From Bacteroidaceae bacterium (GTDB lineage Bacteria > Bacteroidota > Bacteroidia > Bacteroidales > Bacteroidaceae), in the NCBI GenBank assembly GCA_017522785.1, contig JAFWYF010000012.1, positions 1 to 64,000 of the forward strand: a stretch of 64,000 nucleotides of DNA, read 5' to 3'. How positions within the stretch are numbered: position 1 is the stretch's first letter; each line of letters begins with the position of its first letter. The notes under the pieces were generated by a model. That model was not told where the DNA came from, did no database searches, and saw only the letters and a list, made by a program, of their open reading frames with translations. A program made the translations under genes and the position numbers. This document shows, in pieces, positions 17,626-26,158 of this stretch.

Positions 17626-18459
17626 TTATCGGGTTACTAGTGTTATAACTGAAGTTAGTAGCGAAGCAAATGAAATCCAGAACGATGATGAACGCACGTT
17701 GTTGCCGTTTACGGTTGATTGACGGGCACGCATCTTGTTGGGCTCAACATAAACAATGTCGTTCTGTTGCAAATAGTAGGCAGGGGAGTTGTACAACTCT
17801 TCGAGGGACAATAGGCTCACTGTGTATGTCTTTTGGCTGTTGCCTTCGTTACGCAACACTCGTATGTTGTCGCGACGGCCATGTATGTTCAGGTCGCCTG
17901 CAAGGCTGATAGCCTCGAGCAGTGTTAATGCGTCGCGGTCTATTTTGTAACGTCCCGGCGACTTAACCTCACCCAGAACCGAAATGGATAGATTTGCATA
18001 TTCTACCGTTACAATGTGGTCTTTTATCAGGTTCGATGCGGTTAGCTTGTTCTTAATGTGCTCTGCCACTTCCTGACGTGTCATTCCGGCAACTTTCACT
18101 TTTCCTAATTCGGGAAAATCTATCTCGCCATTTTTGTCAACGGTGTAGCAAGATATTCCCTGCGAAGATAAATATGTGCTGTTAGTGCTTCCTAACTGTC
18201 GCGATATGTAGGGTAGGTTGAACATGTTAGAGAGTTCTTGATTTCTGGAATTAACCACAATGGTAATCTTGTCCTCGGGTTGCAACGTGATGTGCTTGGG
18301 AGTTGTTTCGACTCGATTGCCATTTTGGGCATCCTGAAAATAGGCAATCTCTTTTGTTGACTGGCATGATGTTGGTAGAATCATTACCAATGAAACTGTG
18401 GCGGCAGTAATAAATTTGCATGCAGAATTTATTAGCCTTTTGATAACTAATTTTTTCAT
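17626..18459 (-). CDS. Wza-like polysaccharide export outer-membrane lipoprotein
   Basis: A 277-residue polysaccharide export protein with a lipoprotein signal: basic start, hydrophobic core, then LPTSC with Cys32 as the likely lipidated residue. The poly-export domain follows (LQPEDKITIVVNSRNQELS), then an SLBB domain (ISVLGEVKSPGRYKI and LTLLEAISLAGDL), and a C-terminal hydrophobic segment after about residue 255. It forms the outer-membrane pore for the polymer with the Wzc-like partner. I start at the ATG at 18457-18459; a TTG eight codons upstream is less likely. It is the first gene of the operon, behind a leader of about 200 bases. Confidence 0.92.
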   Translation of the reverse strand: MKKLVIKRLINSACKFITAATVSLVMILPTSCQSTKEIAYFQDAQNGNRVETTPKHITLQPEDKITIVVNSRNQELSNMFNLPYISRQLGSTNSTYLSSQGISCYTVDKNGEIDFPELGKVKVAGMTRQEVAEHIKNKLTASNLIKDHIVTVEYANLSISVLGEVKSPGRYKIDRDALTLLEAISLAGDLNIHGRRDNIRVLRNEGNSQKTYTVSLLSLEELYNSPAYYLQQNDIVYVEPNKMRARQSTVNGNNVRSSSFWISFASLLTSVITLVTR

Positions 18460-18525
18460 ATCTAATTTTGTTTTGTTTTTCAAAAAGAAGAATATGTTTT
18501 TAACTAAATTGTATAATCTGGGGAC

Positions 18526-18557
18526 ATTGATAATGGTATAAGTAATTCATTATCAAT
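18526..18557. promoter_or_regulatory. 10-bp inverted repeat in the capsule operon leader
   Basis: ATTGATAATG (18526-18535) and CATTATCAAT (18548-18557) are exact inverse copies 12 bases apart, between the predicted promoter and the Wza-like start codon. It could be an operator, a transcript hairpin or a recombination site. A smaller stem, GCTGCA/TGCAGC, lies upstream at 18633-18654. Confidence 0.5.
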
Positions 18558-18664
18558 TAGTTAGCTGTAAATTATTTTTGCGAGTGGTTTTGTTGTGATG
18601 TCATAAACCTTGCTTCTCCCGCAAAAAATGATGCTGCATTTGTGTGTTTGCAGCCTTTCTGTTG

Positions 18665-18695
18665 CGAAGTTATTGTTTTATTTTGACAACACAAA
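18665..18695 (-). promoter_or_regulatory. Predicted promoter of the capsule operon
   Basis: On the minus strand a TTTG (18692-18695) is followed after exactly 19 bases by TAACTTCG (18665-18672), one mismatch from TAnnTTTG. Spacing and boxes fit the Bacteroidota primary sigma-factor consensus. Transcription would start near 18658, giving a ~200-base untranslated leader before the Wza-like gene. Confidence 0.55.
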
Positions 18696-19110
18696 ATAAA
18701 TTTTCTTTTTTATTAAGGTATAATAAGTGAACTTTGTTTTTTATTAAACGAATGTTCCTTTTATAAAGTTTTGTGAAAATATTGTTGTGTAAAATAAATT
18801 TACCAAACACCGGTTGTGCTCTCTTCTCTCCTGTTCTTGTGCTTGATACGGCCTGTTCCGCGGAATGTTATAATAAGGTAAAATGTTAGAGAAATTTATC
18901 CATTTGGGCTGTATATGTTCATTTTGTTTTGCCTGTTTCTTTGCTTACGCTCTGTTTATACTCCTATAAATGAGGGTTCTTTTACTCCTTTTATCCTTTT
19001 TTGGTATATAAAAATGTACAAAACGGTATAATATTTTGGTCTATATGTGAACTTTTTTGCTGTTTTTGCAAAAAAAAATGGTTGAGATTATATTTTATAA
19101 TGTTTTTTGT
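18696..19110. other. AT-rich intergenic region between divergent loci, no gene seen
   Basis: No open reading frame with plausible codon use on either strand. The sequence is AT-rich with scattered T tracts. Apart from the two predicted promoters at its edges I see no repeat or strong hairpin. Confidence 0.5.
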
Positions 19111-19118
19111 TATCTTTG
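19111..19118 (+). promoter_or_regulatory. -7 promoter box of the Hc1 gene
   Basis: TATCTTTG matches TAnnTTTG exactly, 31 bases before the ATG. The -33 region is poor (no TTTG at the 19-base spacing). Confidence 0.5.
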
Positions 19119-19149
19119 TGCATCGTTAAACCATTAACAAATAAATATT

Positions 19150-19326
19150 ATGAAAGAACTTATTGAGAAAATTCAGGCAGTTTACGCTGCATTTGAGGCT
19201 GACGCTAATTCACAAGTAGAAAAAGGTAACAAAGCAGCTGGTACTCGTGCACGTAAGGCTTCTTTGGAGCTCGAGAAAATGATGAAGAGCTTCCGTAAAG
19301 CTTCTTTGGAGGCTGCTAAAAACTAA
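19150..19326 (+). CDS. Histone H1-like protein Hc1
   Basis: A 58-residue basic protein of the Hc1/histone-H1-like family common in Bacteroidota, presumably a DNA-binding nucleoid protein. It starts MKELIEKIQAVYAAFEAD and contains the family's NKAAGTRARKASLELEK core followed by MMKSFRKASLEAAKN. It is nearly all helical, lysine/alanine-rich, and has no cysteine or tryptophan. It is a single-gene unit with an exact -7 box upstream and a strong palindromic terminator downstream. It separates the two divergent polysaccharide loci but has no evident link to them. Confidence 0.88.
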   Translation: MKELIEKIQAVYAAFEADANSQVEKGNKAAGTRARKASLELEKMMKSFRKASLEAAKN

Positions 19327-19374
19327 TTCTGCCTCGAAAAAGGGTTATTGGAGTGCTATTCTGCTCTCCATTTG

Positions 19375-19410
19375 AAATAAAAGTCGCTAGCGACTTTTAT
19401 TTCTTTTTTT
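19375..19410 (+). terminator. Rho-independent terminator after the Hc1 gene
   Basis: AAATAAAAGTCGC is followed by its exact inverse across a TA centre (near-perfect 28-base palindrome), then a T-rich run. The following 260 bases to the GH2 start contain a TAACTTTA box at 19527-19534 (one mismatch from the -7 consensus) but nothing else recognisable. Confidence 0.75.
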
Positions 19411-19672
19411 ATACAAGTCTGATTATGTAAAAAATATTTACTATCATGCTGAGTTGTCTGCCCAATCTTGATGTTTTTCTGTGAAAATTAGAGTGTTTTT
19501 TTAGGTATCCATAATGCTTTTTTTTGTAACTTTACAAAGTTGTGCTTATTATATATAATATTTTTAATATAAAATTTTAATATAAAAAATTAATCTTTAA
19601 TCGGTTATACACTTTTTGATATCTAAACTACGAAAATTTCTAATTAATCTAAAATAATTAACAAACCAAATC

Positions 19673-22600
19673 ATGAGAAAACAATCTATTTCTATTGCTT
19701 TAGCATGCCTTTTTGTTTCTGTTGCTTCTATGGCACAAAACCTAAAGGGATTTGCTTATGGCGATGTTGAAGCACCCAGAGGTTACAACTATCAGCAGGG
19801 ACAACCTTCAGGAGCTGTGGAATGGGAGTCGCCAACAGAACTTGCTCTTAACAAAGAACAACCAAAAGGGTGGTTCTTTACTTTTGCAAGTGAAGAGAAC
19901 GCACGCAAAGTGTTGCCAGAAAACAGCGAATACTATTTGTCGCTCGATGGCACATGGAGTTTTAATTGGGTTGCCAACCCTTGGGAACGTCCGGTTGATT
20001 TCTTTAAAGCCGACTACGATGTTTCTGCTTGGGATAAAGTGCAAGTGCCTATGAACTGGAATGTCTATGGATTGCAAAAAGATGGTAGCCAAAAATATGG
20101 TACTCCAATCTACGTTAATCAACCGGTCATTTTTAAACACTCTGTTGCTGTTGGCGACTGGAAGGGTGGTGTAATGCGTGAACCGGCTAAGCATCATACA
20201 ACCTATAAGTATCGTAACGAGGTTGGTTCCTACCGTCGCACATTCACTATTCCTCAAAATTGGGAAGGACGTCAGGTATATATAAATTTTGACGGTGTAG
20301 ACTCATTCTTCTATTTGTGGATAAATGGCCGATATGTAGGTTTCTCAAAAAACTCTCGTAATCTCGCGGCATTTAATATTACAAAATATTTGGTGGAAGG
20401 AGAAAACTCTGTTGCTGTTGAGGTTTATCGCAATAGCGATGCATCGTATCTCGAAGCACAAGATATGTTCCGTCTGCCGGGTATCTTCCGTACAGTTTCA
20501 TTGACATCAACCAACCCTGTCGAACTACGCGATATACGTGTAACAACAGAACTCGACGATGACTATCGCGATGCTGTTGCAAATATTGCAGTAGATGTAA
20601 GAAACTTGTCAGAGAAAAAAGCTAAGGGCTATAAAGTAAAGGCACAACTCTATAAAAACACTCTTTATAGCGATGATAACGTATTAGTTGCCAATGCAAA
20701 CGTCTCTACCGATGTGGCAATAGTAGAATCAGGTGCAAAAAACACCACAACATTGGCTCTTGCGGTTGAAAACCCCGCAAAGTGGAGTGCCGAAGAACCA
20801 AACAGATATACATTGCTTGTACAATTGCTCGATAAAAAGAACAGAGTTGTTGAGACTGCATCTACATATATAGGTTTCCGCGAAGTTGAGATACGCGATA
20901 CAAAAGCAGAGGACGATGAGTTTGGCTTGGCGGGTCGCTACTACTATCTCAATGGTAAACCTATCAAAATGAAGGGAGTGAACCGCCACGAAAGCAATCT
21001 CGAGCGCGGACATGCTGTTACCCGCGAGCAAATGTTCAAAGAGGTCATGTTAATGTTGCAAGGAAACATTAACCATGTACGTAATTCTCACTATCCCGAT
21101 GCTCCCTATTGGTACTATTTGTGCGATAAGTATGGTATTTATCTTGAAGATGAGGCCAATATCGAGAGTCATGAGTATTACTATGGCGATGCTTCGCTCT
21201 CACACGTTCCCGAATATGAGGATGCTCATGTTGCACGTGTAATGGAAATGGCATACGCAACAATGAATTGCCCATCGGTTGTTATATGGTCATTAGGTAA
21301 CGAGGCAGGTCCCGGTGTGAATTTTGTAAAGGCATACGAAGCTTTGCATGCATTCGATACTTCGCGTCCGGTACAGTATGAACGTAACAACGACATTGTA
21401 GACATGGGCTCTAACCAGTATCCCTCGGTGGGCTGGGTACAGTACGCTGTTCAAGGTAAGGCAAACATAAAATATCCTTTCCACATATCGGAGTATGCAC
21501 ACTCAATGGGTAATGCTGTTGGTAACCTCAAAGATTATTGGGATGCAATGGAGAGCACTAACTTCTTTATGGGTGGTGCTATTTGGGATTGGGCCGACCA
21601 ATCATTCTGGAACTACGATTCAAAAACAGGCGATAGATATATGGGATATGGTGGCGACTTCGGCGACCGTCCAAACGACCACATGTTCTGTATGAACGGT
21701 ATTGTATTTGCCGATCACACTCCCAAACCTCAGTATCGCGAGGTGAAGAAAGTATATCAGAATGTAGGTGTTAAGTTGTTGGGAGATGGCAAGGTTGAAA
21801 TCTTTAACAAACGCTATTTCAACACTCTTAGCGACATGGATATACGTCTCTCTTTGTGGGAAGATGGTAAAGAAATTGCACACTCTTTCCTTCCCGATTT
21901 AGCTATTGCTCCACGTGAACACAAGGTTATAAACCACGATTTTGATGCTTCATCGCTCAAAGCCGACAAAGAGTATTTCCTAAAAGTACAGTTCTTGCTC
22001 AAGAAAGATATGCCATGGGCAAAGAAAGGATATGTTCAAATGGAAGAGCAACTATCTTTGAAAGAGGCTGTTAAGAATATATACATAGCAAATGTGGCAC
22101 AAGGTGGTAAAATAGCATTTGAGAAAGCGACCCAAAACAATATGTCGGTATTGAAAGGTGCTGACAATAAATTCGAAATAGTATTCGACAACAACAAGGG
22201 AGTTCTTTACAGTGTAGCATATGATGGCAAAGTGGTGTTTGCTCCCGGTAACGTTATGAAAATTGGCGCATATCGCGCACCTGTCGATAATGACAACTGG
22301 GCATGGAATAATTGGTATTCAAATGGCTTGCACAACCTCAAAGACAGTGTAATGTCGTTTGTTTCAAAAGTGAATAAGAACGATGGCAGTGTAGTTCTTC
22401 AATACATCGTATATTCACAGGCCGACAATGCAGTACGTCGTGTTAAACATGATGACAACAGCTGGTCTTTGGTTGATGATTCTCGTGAGTTTGGCGCCGG
22501 AGATTTTCATATAATATCTAATCGCATCTATACTGTATATCCCGACGGTTCAATTGAACTTAACAGTAGTCTATCGGGTAGCAAGGCAGTTGATATGGCA

Positions 22601-23728
22601 CGTGTAGGATATGAATTACAGTTGCCAACAGAGTATAAAAACTACACCTATTATGGTCGTGGTCCTTGGAATAACTACAACGACCGTTGCACAGGCTCGT
22701 TCATTGAGCAGTACAGTACAACAGTTGATAAACAATTTGAGAAATTCCCTAAACCACAAGAAATGGCAAACCACGAAAATGTACGTTGGGCCGCATTGAC
22801 AAATGACAATGGCGAAGGTGTTATTTTTATAGCAACAGAGGGCATGTCTACTACAGCATTACCTTGGAACGATGTTGAACTTACTCTTGCCGCGCATCCC
22901 TATCAGTTGCCAAAATCATCGGGTACATGGTTGCACTTAGACAAAAAAGTAACCGGACTCGGTGGAAACAGTTGTGGACAGGGTGGTCCGTTGGAGTATG
23001 ACCGTGCGAAATCGGTAGAGAATACAATGGGCTTCATTATGCGTCCCGTAAAAGCCGGTCAATATGTAGAAAAGGCAAATGTACTCTCTTCGGGTGTTGT
23101 ACCGGTAGTGCTCTCACGCAGTTTGAAGGGTTTGGTAACAATGACATGCAAAAAAGAGGGGGCAGAAATATACTACAAGATTGGTAAACGTGGCAAGAAA
23201 ACAAAATATACAGAGCCCGTAGACATGAGCAAGGGTGGCGACATTGTCGTATGGGAAAAAGCAACACCCGAACTGGCCGCTACATACAGTTATGCCGAGG
23301 TTACCGCAATACCTGTAACAGTTGTATTCACATCGAGTCAGGAATTAGGAAGCGAAGGTGCAAAACTTGTAGATGGAGACCCTTCAACTATTTGGCACAC
23401 AATGTATTCTGTAACTGTTGCAGGATATCCTCACTATATCGACTTTGATGCAGCCGATGAAACCATGATTAAAGGATTTAAATATCTGCCACGTCAGGAT
23501 GGTGGAAACAACGGTAACATCAAAGACTATAGAATTCAGGTGAGCAACGATGGTAAGACATGGAGCGACCCTGTTGCCGAAGGAACATTCGAGAACAACA
23601 GCAAGATACAGGTTGTCAATTTCTCAAAACCTGTTAAAGCACGCTATGTGCGTTTCACCGGTTTGAATTCGCAAAATGGTCAGGATTTTGGCTCCGGTGC
23701 AGAATTTGAACTCATAAAAGTTAATTAA
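19673..23728 (+). CDS. Secreted GH2 beta-galactosidase with C-terminal discoidin-type domain
   Basis: A 1351-residue LacZ-type glycoside hydrolase. A signal peptide covers 1-21 (cut near SMAQ). The GH2 sugar-binding domain is about 85-285, the immunoglobulin-like domain about 287-405 and the TIM barrel from about 407, with GVNRHE (435-440), acid/base Glu544 in SLGNEAG and nucleophile Glu607 in ISEYAHSMGN. A second beta-sandwich and the large LacZ C-terminal domain (about 830-1105, RAPVDNDNW) follow. LacZ normally ends there. Here a CHB_HEX_C-like segment (about 1125-1190) and an F5/8 type C (discoidin) domain (about 1200-1351) are added, probably for carbohydrate binding. It likely releases terminal beta-galactose in the periplasm or outside. 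No SusC/SusD pair lies next to it. Confidence 0.93.
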   Translation: MRKQSISIALACLFVSVASMAQNLKGFAYGDVEAPRGYNYQQGQPSGAVEWESPTELALNKEQPKGWFFTFASEENARKVLPENSEYYLSLDGTWSFNWVANPWERPVDFFKADYDVSAWDKVQVPMNWNVYGLQKDGSQKYGTPIYVNQPVIFKHSVAVGDWKGGVMREPAKHHTTYKYRNEVGSYRRTFTIPQNWEGRQVYINFDGVDSFFYLWINGRYVGFSKNSRNLAAFNITKYLVEGENSVAVEVYRNSDASYLEAQDMFRLPGIFRTVSLTSTNPVELRDIRVTTELDDDYRDAVANIAVDVRNLSEKKAKGYKVKAQLYKNTLYSDDNVLVANANVSTDVAIVESGAKNTTTLALAVENPAKWSAEEPNRYTLLVQLLDKKNRVVETASTYIGFREVEIRDTKAEDDEFGLAGRYYYLNGKPIKMKGVNRHESNLERGHAVTREQMFKEVMLMLQGNINHVRNSHYPDAPYWYYLCDKYGIYLEDEANIESHEYYYGDASLSHVPEYEDAHVARVMEMAYATMNCPSVVIWSLGNEAGPGVNFVKAYEALHAFDTSRPVQYERNNDIVDMGSNQYPSVGWVQYAVQGKANIKYPFHISEYAHSMGNAVGNLKDYWDAMESTNFFMGGAIWDWADQSFWNYDSKTGDRYMGYGGDFGDRPNDHMFCMNGIVFADHTPKPQYREVKKVYQNVGVKLLGDGKVEIFNKRYFNTLSDMDIRLSLWEDGKEIAHSFLPDLAIAPREHKVINHDFDASSLKADKEYFLKVQFLLKKDMPWAKKGYVQMEEQLSLKEAVKNIYIANVAQGGKIAFEKATQNNMSVLKGADNKFEIVFDNNKGVLYSVAYDGKVVFAPGNVMKIGAYRAPVDNDNWAWNNWYSNGLHNLKDSVMSFVSKVNKNDGSVVLQYIVYSQADNAVRRVKHDDNSWSLVDDSREFGAGDFHIISNRIYTVYPDGSIELNSSLSGSKAVDMARVGYELQLPTEYKNYTYYGRGPWNNYNDRCTGSFIEQYSTTVDKQFEKFPKPQEMANHENVRWAALTNDNGEGVIFIATEGMSTTALPWNDVELTLAAHPYQLPKSSGTWLHLDKKVTGLGGNSCGQGGPLEYDRAKSVENTMGFIMRPVKAGQYVEKANVLSSGVVPVVLSRSLKGLVTMTCKKEGAEIYYKIGKRGKKTKYTEPVDMSKGGDIVVWEKATPELAATYSYAEVTAIPVTVVFTSSQELGSEGAKLVDGDPSTIWHTMYSVTVAGYPHYIDFDAADETMIKGFKYLPRQDGGNNGNIKDYRIQVSNDGKTWSDPVAEGTFENNSKIQVVNFSKPVKARYVRFTGLNSQNGQDFGSGAEFELIKVN

Positions 23729-23741
23729 TAACTAACTTTTA

Positions 23742-23771
23742 GCCTACATGGGGTGGGAACTCCATGTAGGC
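23742..23771 (+). terminator. Hairpin between the GH2 gene and rfbA
   Basis: GCCTACATGG (23742-23751) and CCATGTAGGC (23762-23771) form a perfect 10-bp stem with a 10-base loop. A mixed AT stretch, not a U run, follows. It may be an attenuator or mRNA boundary between the hydrolase and the rhamnose genes. It shares GCCTACA/TGTAGGC with the hairpin of the capsule-locus repeats. Confidence 0.5.
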
Positions 23772-23794
23772 ACAATAATTTAATTAAATATAAG

Positions 23795-24685
23795 ATGAAA
23801 GGAATTGTATTGGCCGGTGGTTCCGGAACACGTTTATATCCCATTACTAAGGGTGTAAGTAAGCAGTTGTTGCCAATCTACGATAAGCCTATGGTGTATT
23901 ATCCCATATCGACGTTGATGCTTGCAGGAATACGCGAAATACTCATAATCTCGACACCACAGGATTTGCCGGGCTTTAAACGATTATTGGGCGATGGTAG
24001 CGATTACGGTGTGCGCTTTGAGTATGCAGAACAACCCTCCCCCGATGGCTTGGCACAAGCATTTATCATAGGCGAGGAGTTTATAGGTAACGATAGCGTG
24101 TGCCTTGTATTGGGCGACAATATATTCTATGGCGCGGGTTTCACTGCCATGCTCAAAGAGGCTGTTCGCACAGCCGAGGAGGATGCTAAGGCAACAGTTT
24201 TTGGTTACTGGGTAAATGACCCGGAGCGTTACGGCGTTGCAGAATTCGATGACGAGGGTAATTGCCTTTCTATAGAAGAGAAACCCCAGTCTCCAAAATC
24301 AAATTATGCAGTGGTTGGCCTCTATTTCTATCCCAATAGGGTGGTTGATATTGCTAAAAATATTAAACCATCGGCACGTGGTGAACTGGAGATAACAACC
24401 GTCAATCAGCAATTCCTCGACGATGCAGAACTAAAGGTGCAGAAATTGTGTCGTGGATTTGCTTGGCTCGATACCGGAACACACGATTCGCTTAGCGAAG
24501 CCTCTACCTTTGTCGAAGTGATAGAGAAACGTCAAGGTTTGAAAATTGCATGTCTCGAAGGTATTGCTTATCGTAAAGGGTGGATTGACGATGAGAAAAT
24601 GCGTCAGTTAGCACAACCTATGATAAAAAACCAATACGGACAGTATCTGTTAAAAGTAGTTGAAGAGCTCAAAGATAAAAAATAG
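23795..24685 (+). CDS. rfbA: Glucose-1-phosphate thymidylyltransferase
   Basis: A 296-residue RmlA/RfbA enzyme that makes dTDP-glucose from dTTP and glucose 1-phosphate, the first step of dTDP-L-rhamnose synthesis. The nucleotidyltransferase signature is near the start ([20 protein letters not shown]), followed by [21 protein letters not shown], the [19 protein letters not shown] segment and LDTGTHDSL. Length matches the family (about 290-300). I use the ATG at 23795. The upstream in-frame ATG at 23753 lies in the hairpin loop and adds non-homologous residues. It is first in the order rfbA-rfbC-rfbD-rfbB. Confidence 0.96.
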   Translation: MKGIVLAGGSGTRLYPITKGVSKQLLPIYDKPMVYYPISTLMLAGIREILIISTPQDLPGFKRLLGDGSDYGVRFEYAEQPSPDGLAQAFIIGEEFIGNDSVCLVLGDNIFYGAGFTAMLKEAVRTAEEDAKATVFGYWVNDPERYGVAEFDDEGNCLSIEEKPQSPKSNYAVVGLYFYPNRVVDIAKNIKPSARGELEITTVNQQFLDDAELKVQKLCRGFAWLDTGTHDSLSEASTFVEVIEKRQGLKIACLEGIAYRKGWIDDEKMRQLAQPMIKNQYGQYLLKVVEELKDKK

Positions 24686-24709
24686 TCCGAAATATTTAGA
24701 AATAGATTG

Positions 24710-25282
24710 ATGGAAGTTATAAAAACCGAGATAGATGGAGTGGTAATCATAGAGCCACGAATCTTTAATGATGATAGAGGCTATTTCTTTGAGTCGTTTT
24801 CACAACGTGAATTTGAAGAAAAGGTACGTCCCATTAAATTTGTACAAGACAATGAGTCAAAATCGTCATACGGAGTGTTGCGAGGTTTGCATTTCCAAAA
24901 AGGAGAGCATGCACAGAGCAAACTTGTTCGTGTGATAAAAGGAGCTGTTCTCGATGTAGCAGTAGATATACGCAAAGGCTCTCCAACCTTTGGAAAATAT
25001 GTAGCAGTAGAACTTACAGAAGATAATCATCGTCAGTTTTTTGTTCCTCGTGGTTTTGCTCACGGGTTCTCTGTTCTCACCCCCGAGGCAATATTTCAAT
25101 ATAAGTGCGATAACTTCTATTGTCGAGAGAGTGAAGGCGCTGTAGCATGGGACGACCCACAACTGGCAATAGATTGGAAAATACCTTTTGATAAAGTAAT
25201 CCTCTCCGAAAAAGACAAATATCATAAATGTTTGGCAGAGGCCGATTACTTGTTTGATTATAACGACGATTTATATAAATGA
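24710..25282 (+). CDS. rfbC: dTDP-4-dehydrorhamnose 3,5-epimerase
   Basis: A 190-residue cupin-fold epimerase acting on dTDP-4-keto-6-deoxyglucose, the third step to dTDP-rhamnose. Recognised by IEPRIFNDDRGYFFESFS (about 15-32), SYGVLRGLHFQ with the catalytic histidine, GAVLDVAVDIRKGSPTFGK and FFVPRGFAHGF. Length is typical. I choose the ATG at 24710 rather than the TTG one codon earlier. It lies 24 bases after rfbA, and its TGA overlaps the ATG of rfbD, so the two are probably translationally coupled. Confidence 0.95.
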   Translation: MEVIKTEIDGVVIIEPRIFNDDRGYFFESFSQREFEEKVRPIKFVQDNESKSSYGVLRGLHFQKGEHAQSKLVRVIKGAVLDVAVDIRKGSPTFGKYVAVELTEDNHRQFFVPRGFAHGFSVLTPEAIFQYKCDNFYCRESEGAVAWDDPQLAIDWKIPFDKVILSEKDKYHKCLAEADYLFDYNDDLYK

Positions 25283-26151
25283 AAACAATACTCATAACAG
25301 GAGCAAACGGGCAACTTGGTAGCGAAATGCATCGTCTGGGTATGCTTTCGTCAAATAACTACCTGTTCACAGACGTTGCGGAACTTGATATTACAAACAA
25401 AGATGCTGTAATGCAGTATGTTACTGATAACAATGTACAGGTTATTGTGAATTGTGCCGCATATACAAATGTCGATAAGGCCGAAAATGATGAGGCTGTA
25501 GCTCTGTTGATAAATTCTACTGCAGTGCGCAATCTTGCCGAGTCGGCAAAGTCGGTTGATGCCACACTCTTTCATGTCTCTACCGACTATGTATTTGGGC
25601 ACGAAGGAAACATTCCGCGCACCGAAGATATGCCAATTAACCCTTTGGGGGTCTATGGACGCACAAAACTACAAGGCGAAGAGGCTATCAAAGAGGTTGG
25701 TTGCAAAGCAATAATAATACGAACAGCATGGCTCTATTCCGAATTTGGCAATAACTTTGTAAAAACAATGCTACGTCTTACATCCGAAAAGGAGAGCCTA
25801 AACGTTGTGTTCGACCAAGTGGGTACACCAACTTATGCAGGAGATCTAGCTTTAACAATCTTCTCAATCATAGAGGGAGACGTGTACAACGGCAATGAGG
25901 GAATCTACCATTTCAGCGACGAAGGTGTTTGCTCGTGGTACGATTTCGCAGTAGAAATTGCGTGCATTGCCGGACACAGGAATTGTAAAATCAATCCATG
26001 TCATAGCAGTGAGTTCCCATCGCCGGTAACACGTCCGCCATATTCAGTACTCGATAAGACAAAGATTAAACATACATTTGGGGTAGATATCCCTCATTGG
26101 AGAGAATCACTTGTATATTGCATGAAAAGAATATTAACCCAACAAAAATAG
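25279..26151 (+). CDS. rfbD: dTDP-4-dehydrorhamnose reductase
   Basis: A 290-residue short-chain dehydrogenase that completes dTDP-L-rhamnose using NAD(P)H. Motifs: ITGANGQLGSEM at 6-17, DITNKDAV, NCAAYTNVDKAE, the STDYVF serine segment, and the catalytic tyrosine in GVYGRTKLQGE. The C-terminal substrate domain carries RPPYSVLDKTK. It shares four bases with rfbC and ends 7 bases before rfbB. Confidence 0.95.
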   Translation: MKTILITGANGQLGSEMHRLGMLSSNNYLFTDVAELDITNKDAVMQYVTDNNVQVIVNCAAYTNVDKAENDEAVALLINSTAVRNLAESAKSVDATLFHVSTDYVFGHEGNIPRTEDMPINPLGVYGRTKLQGEEAIKEVGCKAIIIRTAWLYSEFGNNFVKTMLRLTSEKESLNVVFDQVGTPTYAGDLALTIFSIIEGDVYNGNEGIYHFSDEGVCSWYDFAVEIACIAGHRNCKINPCHSSEFPSPVTRPPYSVLDKTKIKHTFGVDIPHWRESLVYCMKRILTQQK

Positions 26152-26158
26152 TTATATC

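Noticed and set aside
19808-20257. Minus-strand open frame of 149 codons
   Set aside because: Antisense to the GH2 N-terminal domain, without homology features.
23753-23794. Longer rfbA start at 23753
   Set aside because: The extra 14 residues ([14 protein letters not shown]) come from the intergenic hairpin and are absent from the family; the nucleotidyltransferase start is [13 protein letters not shown].
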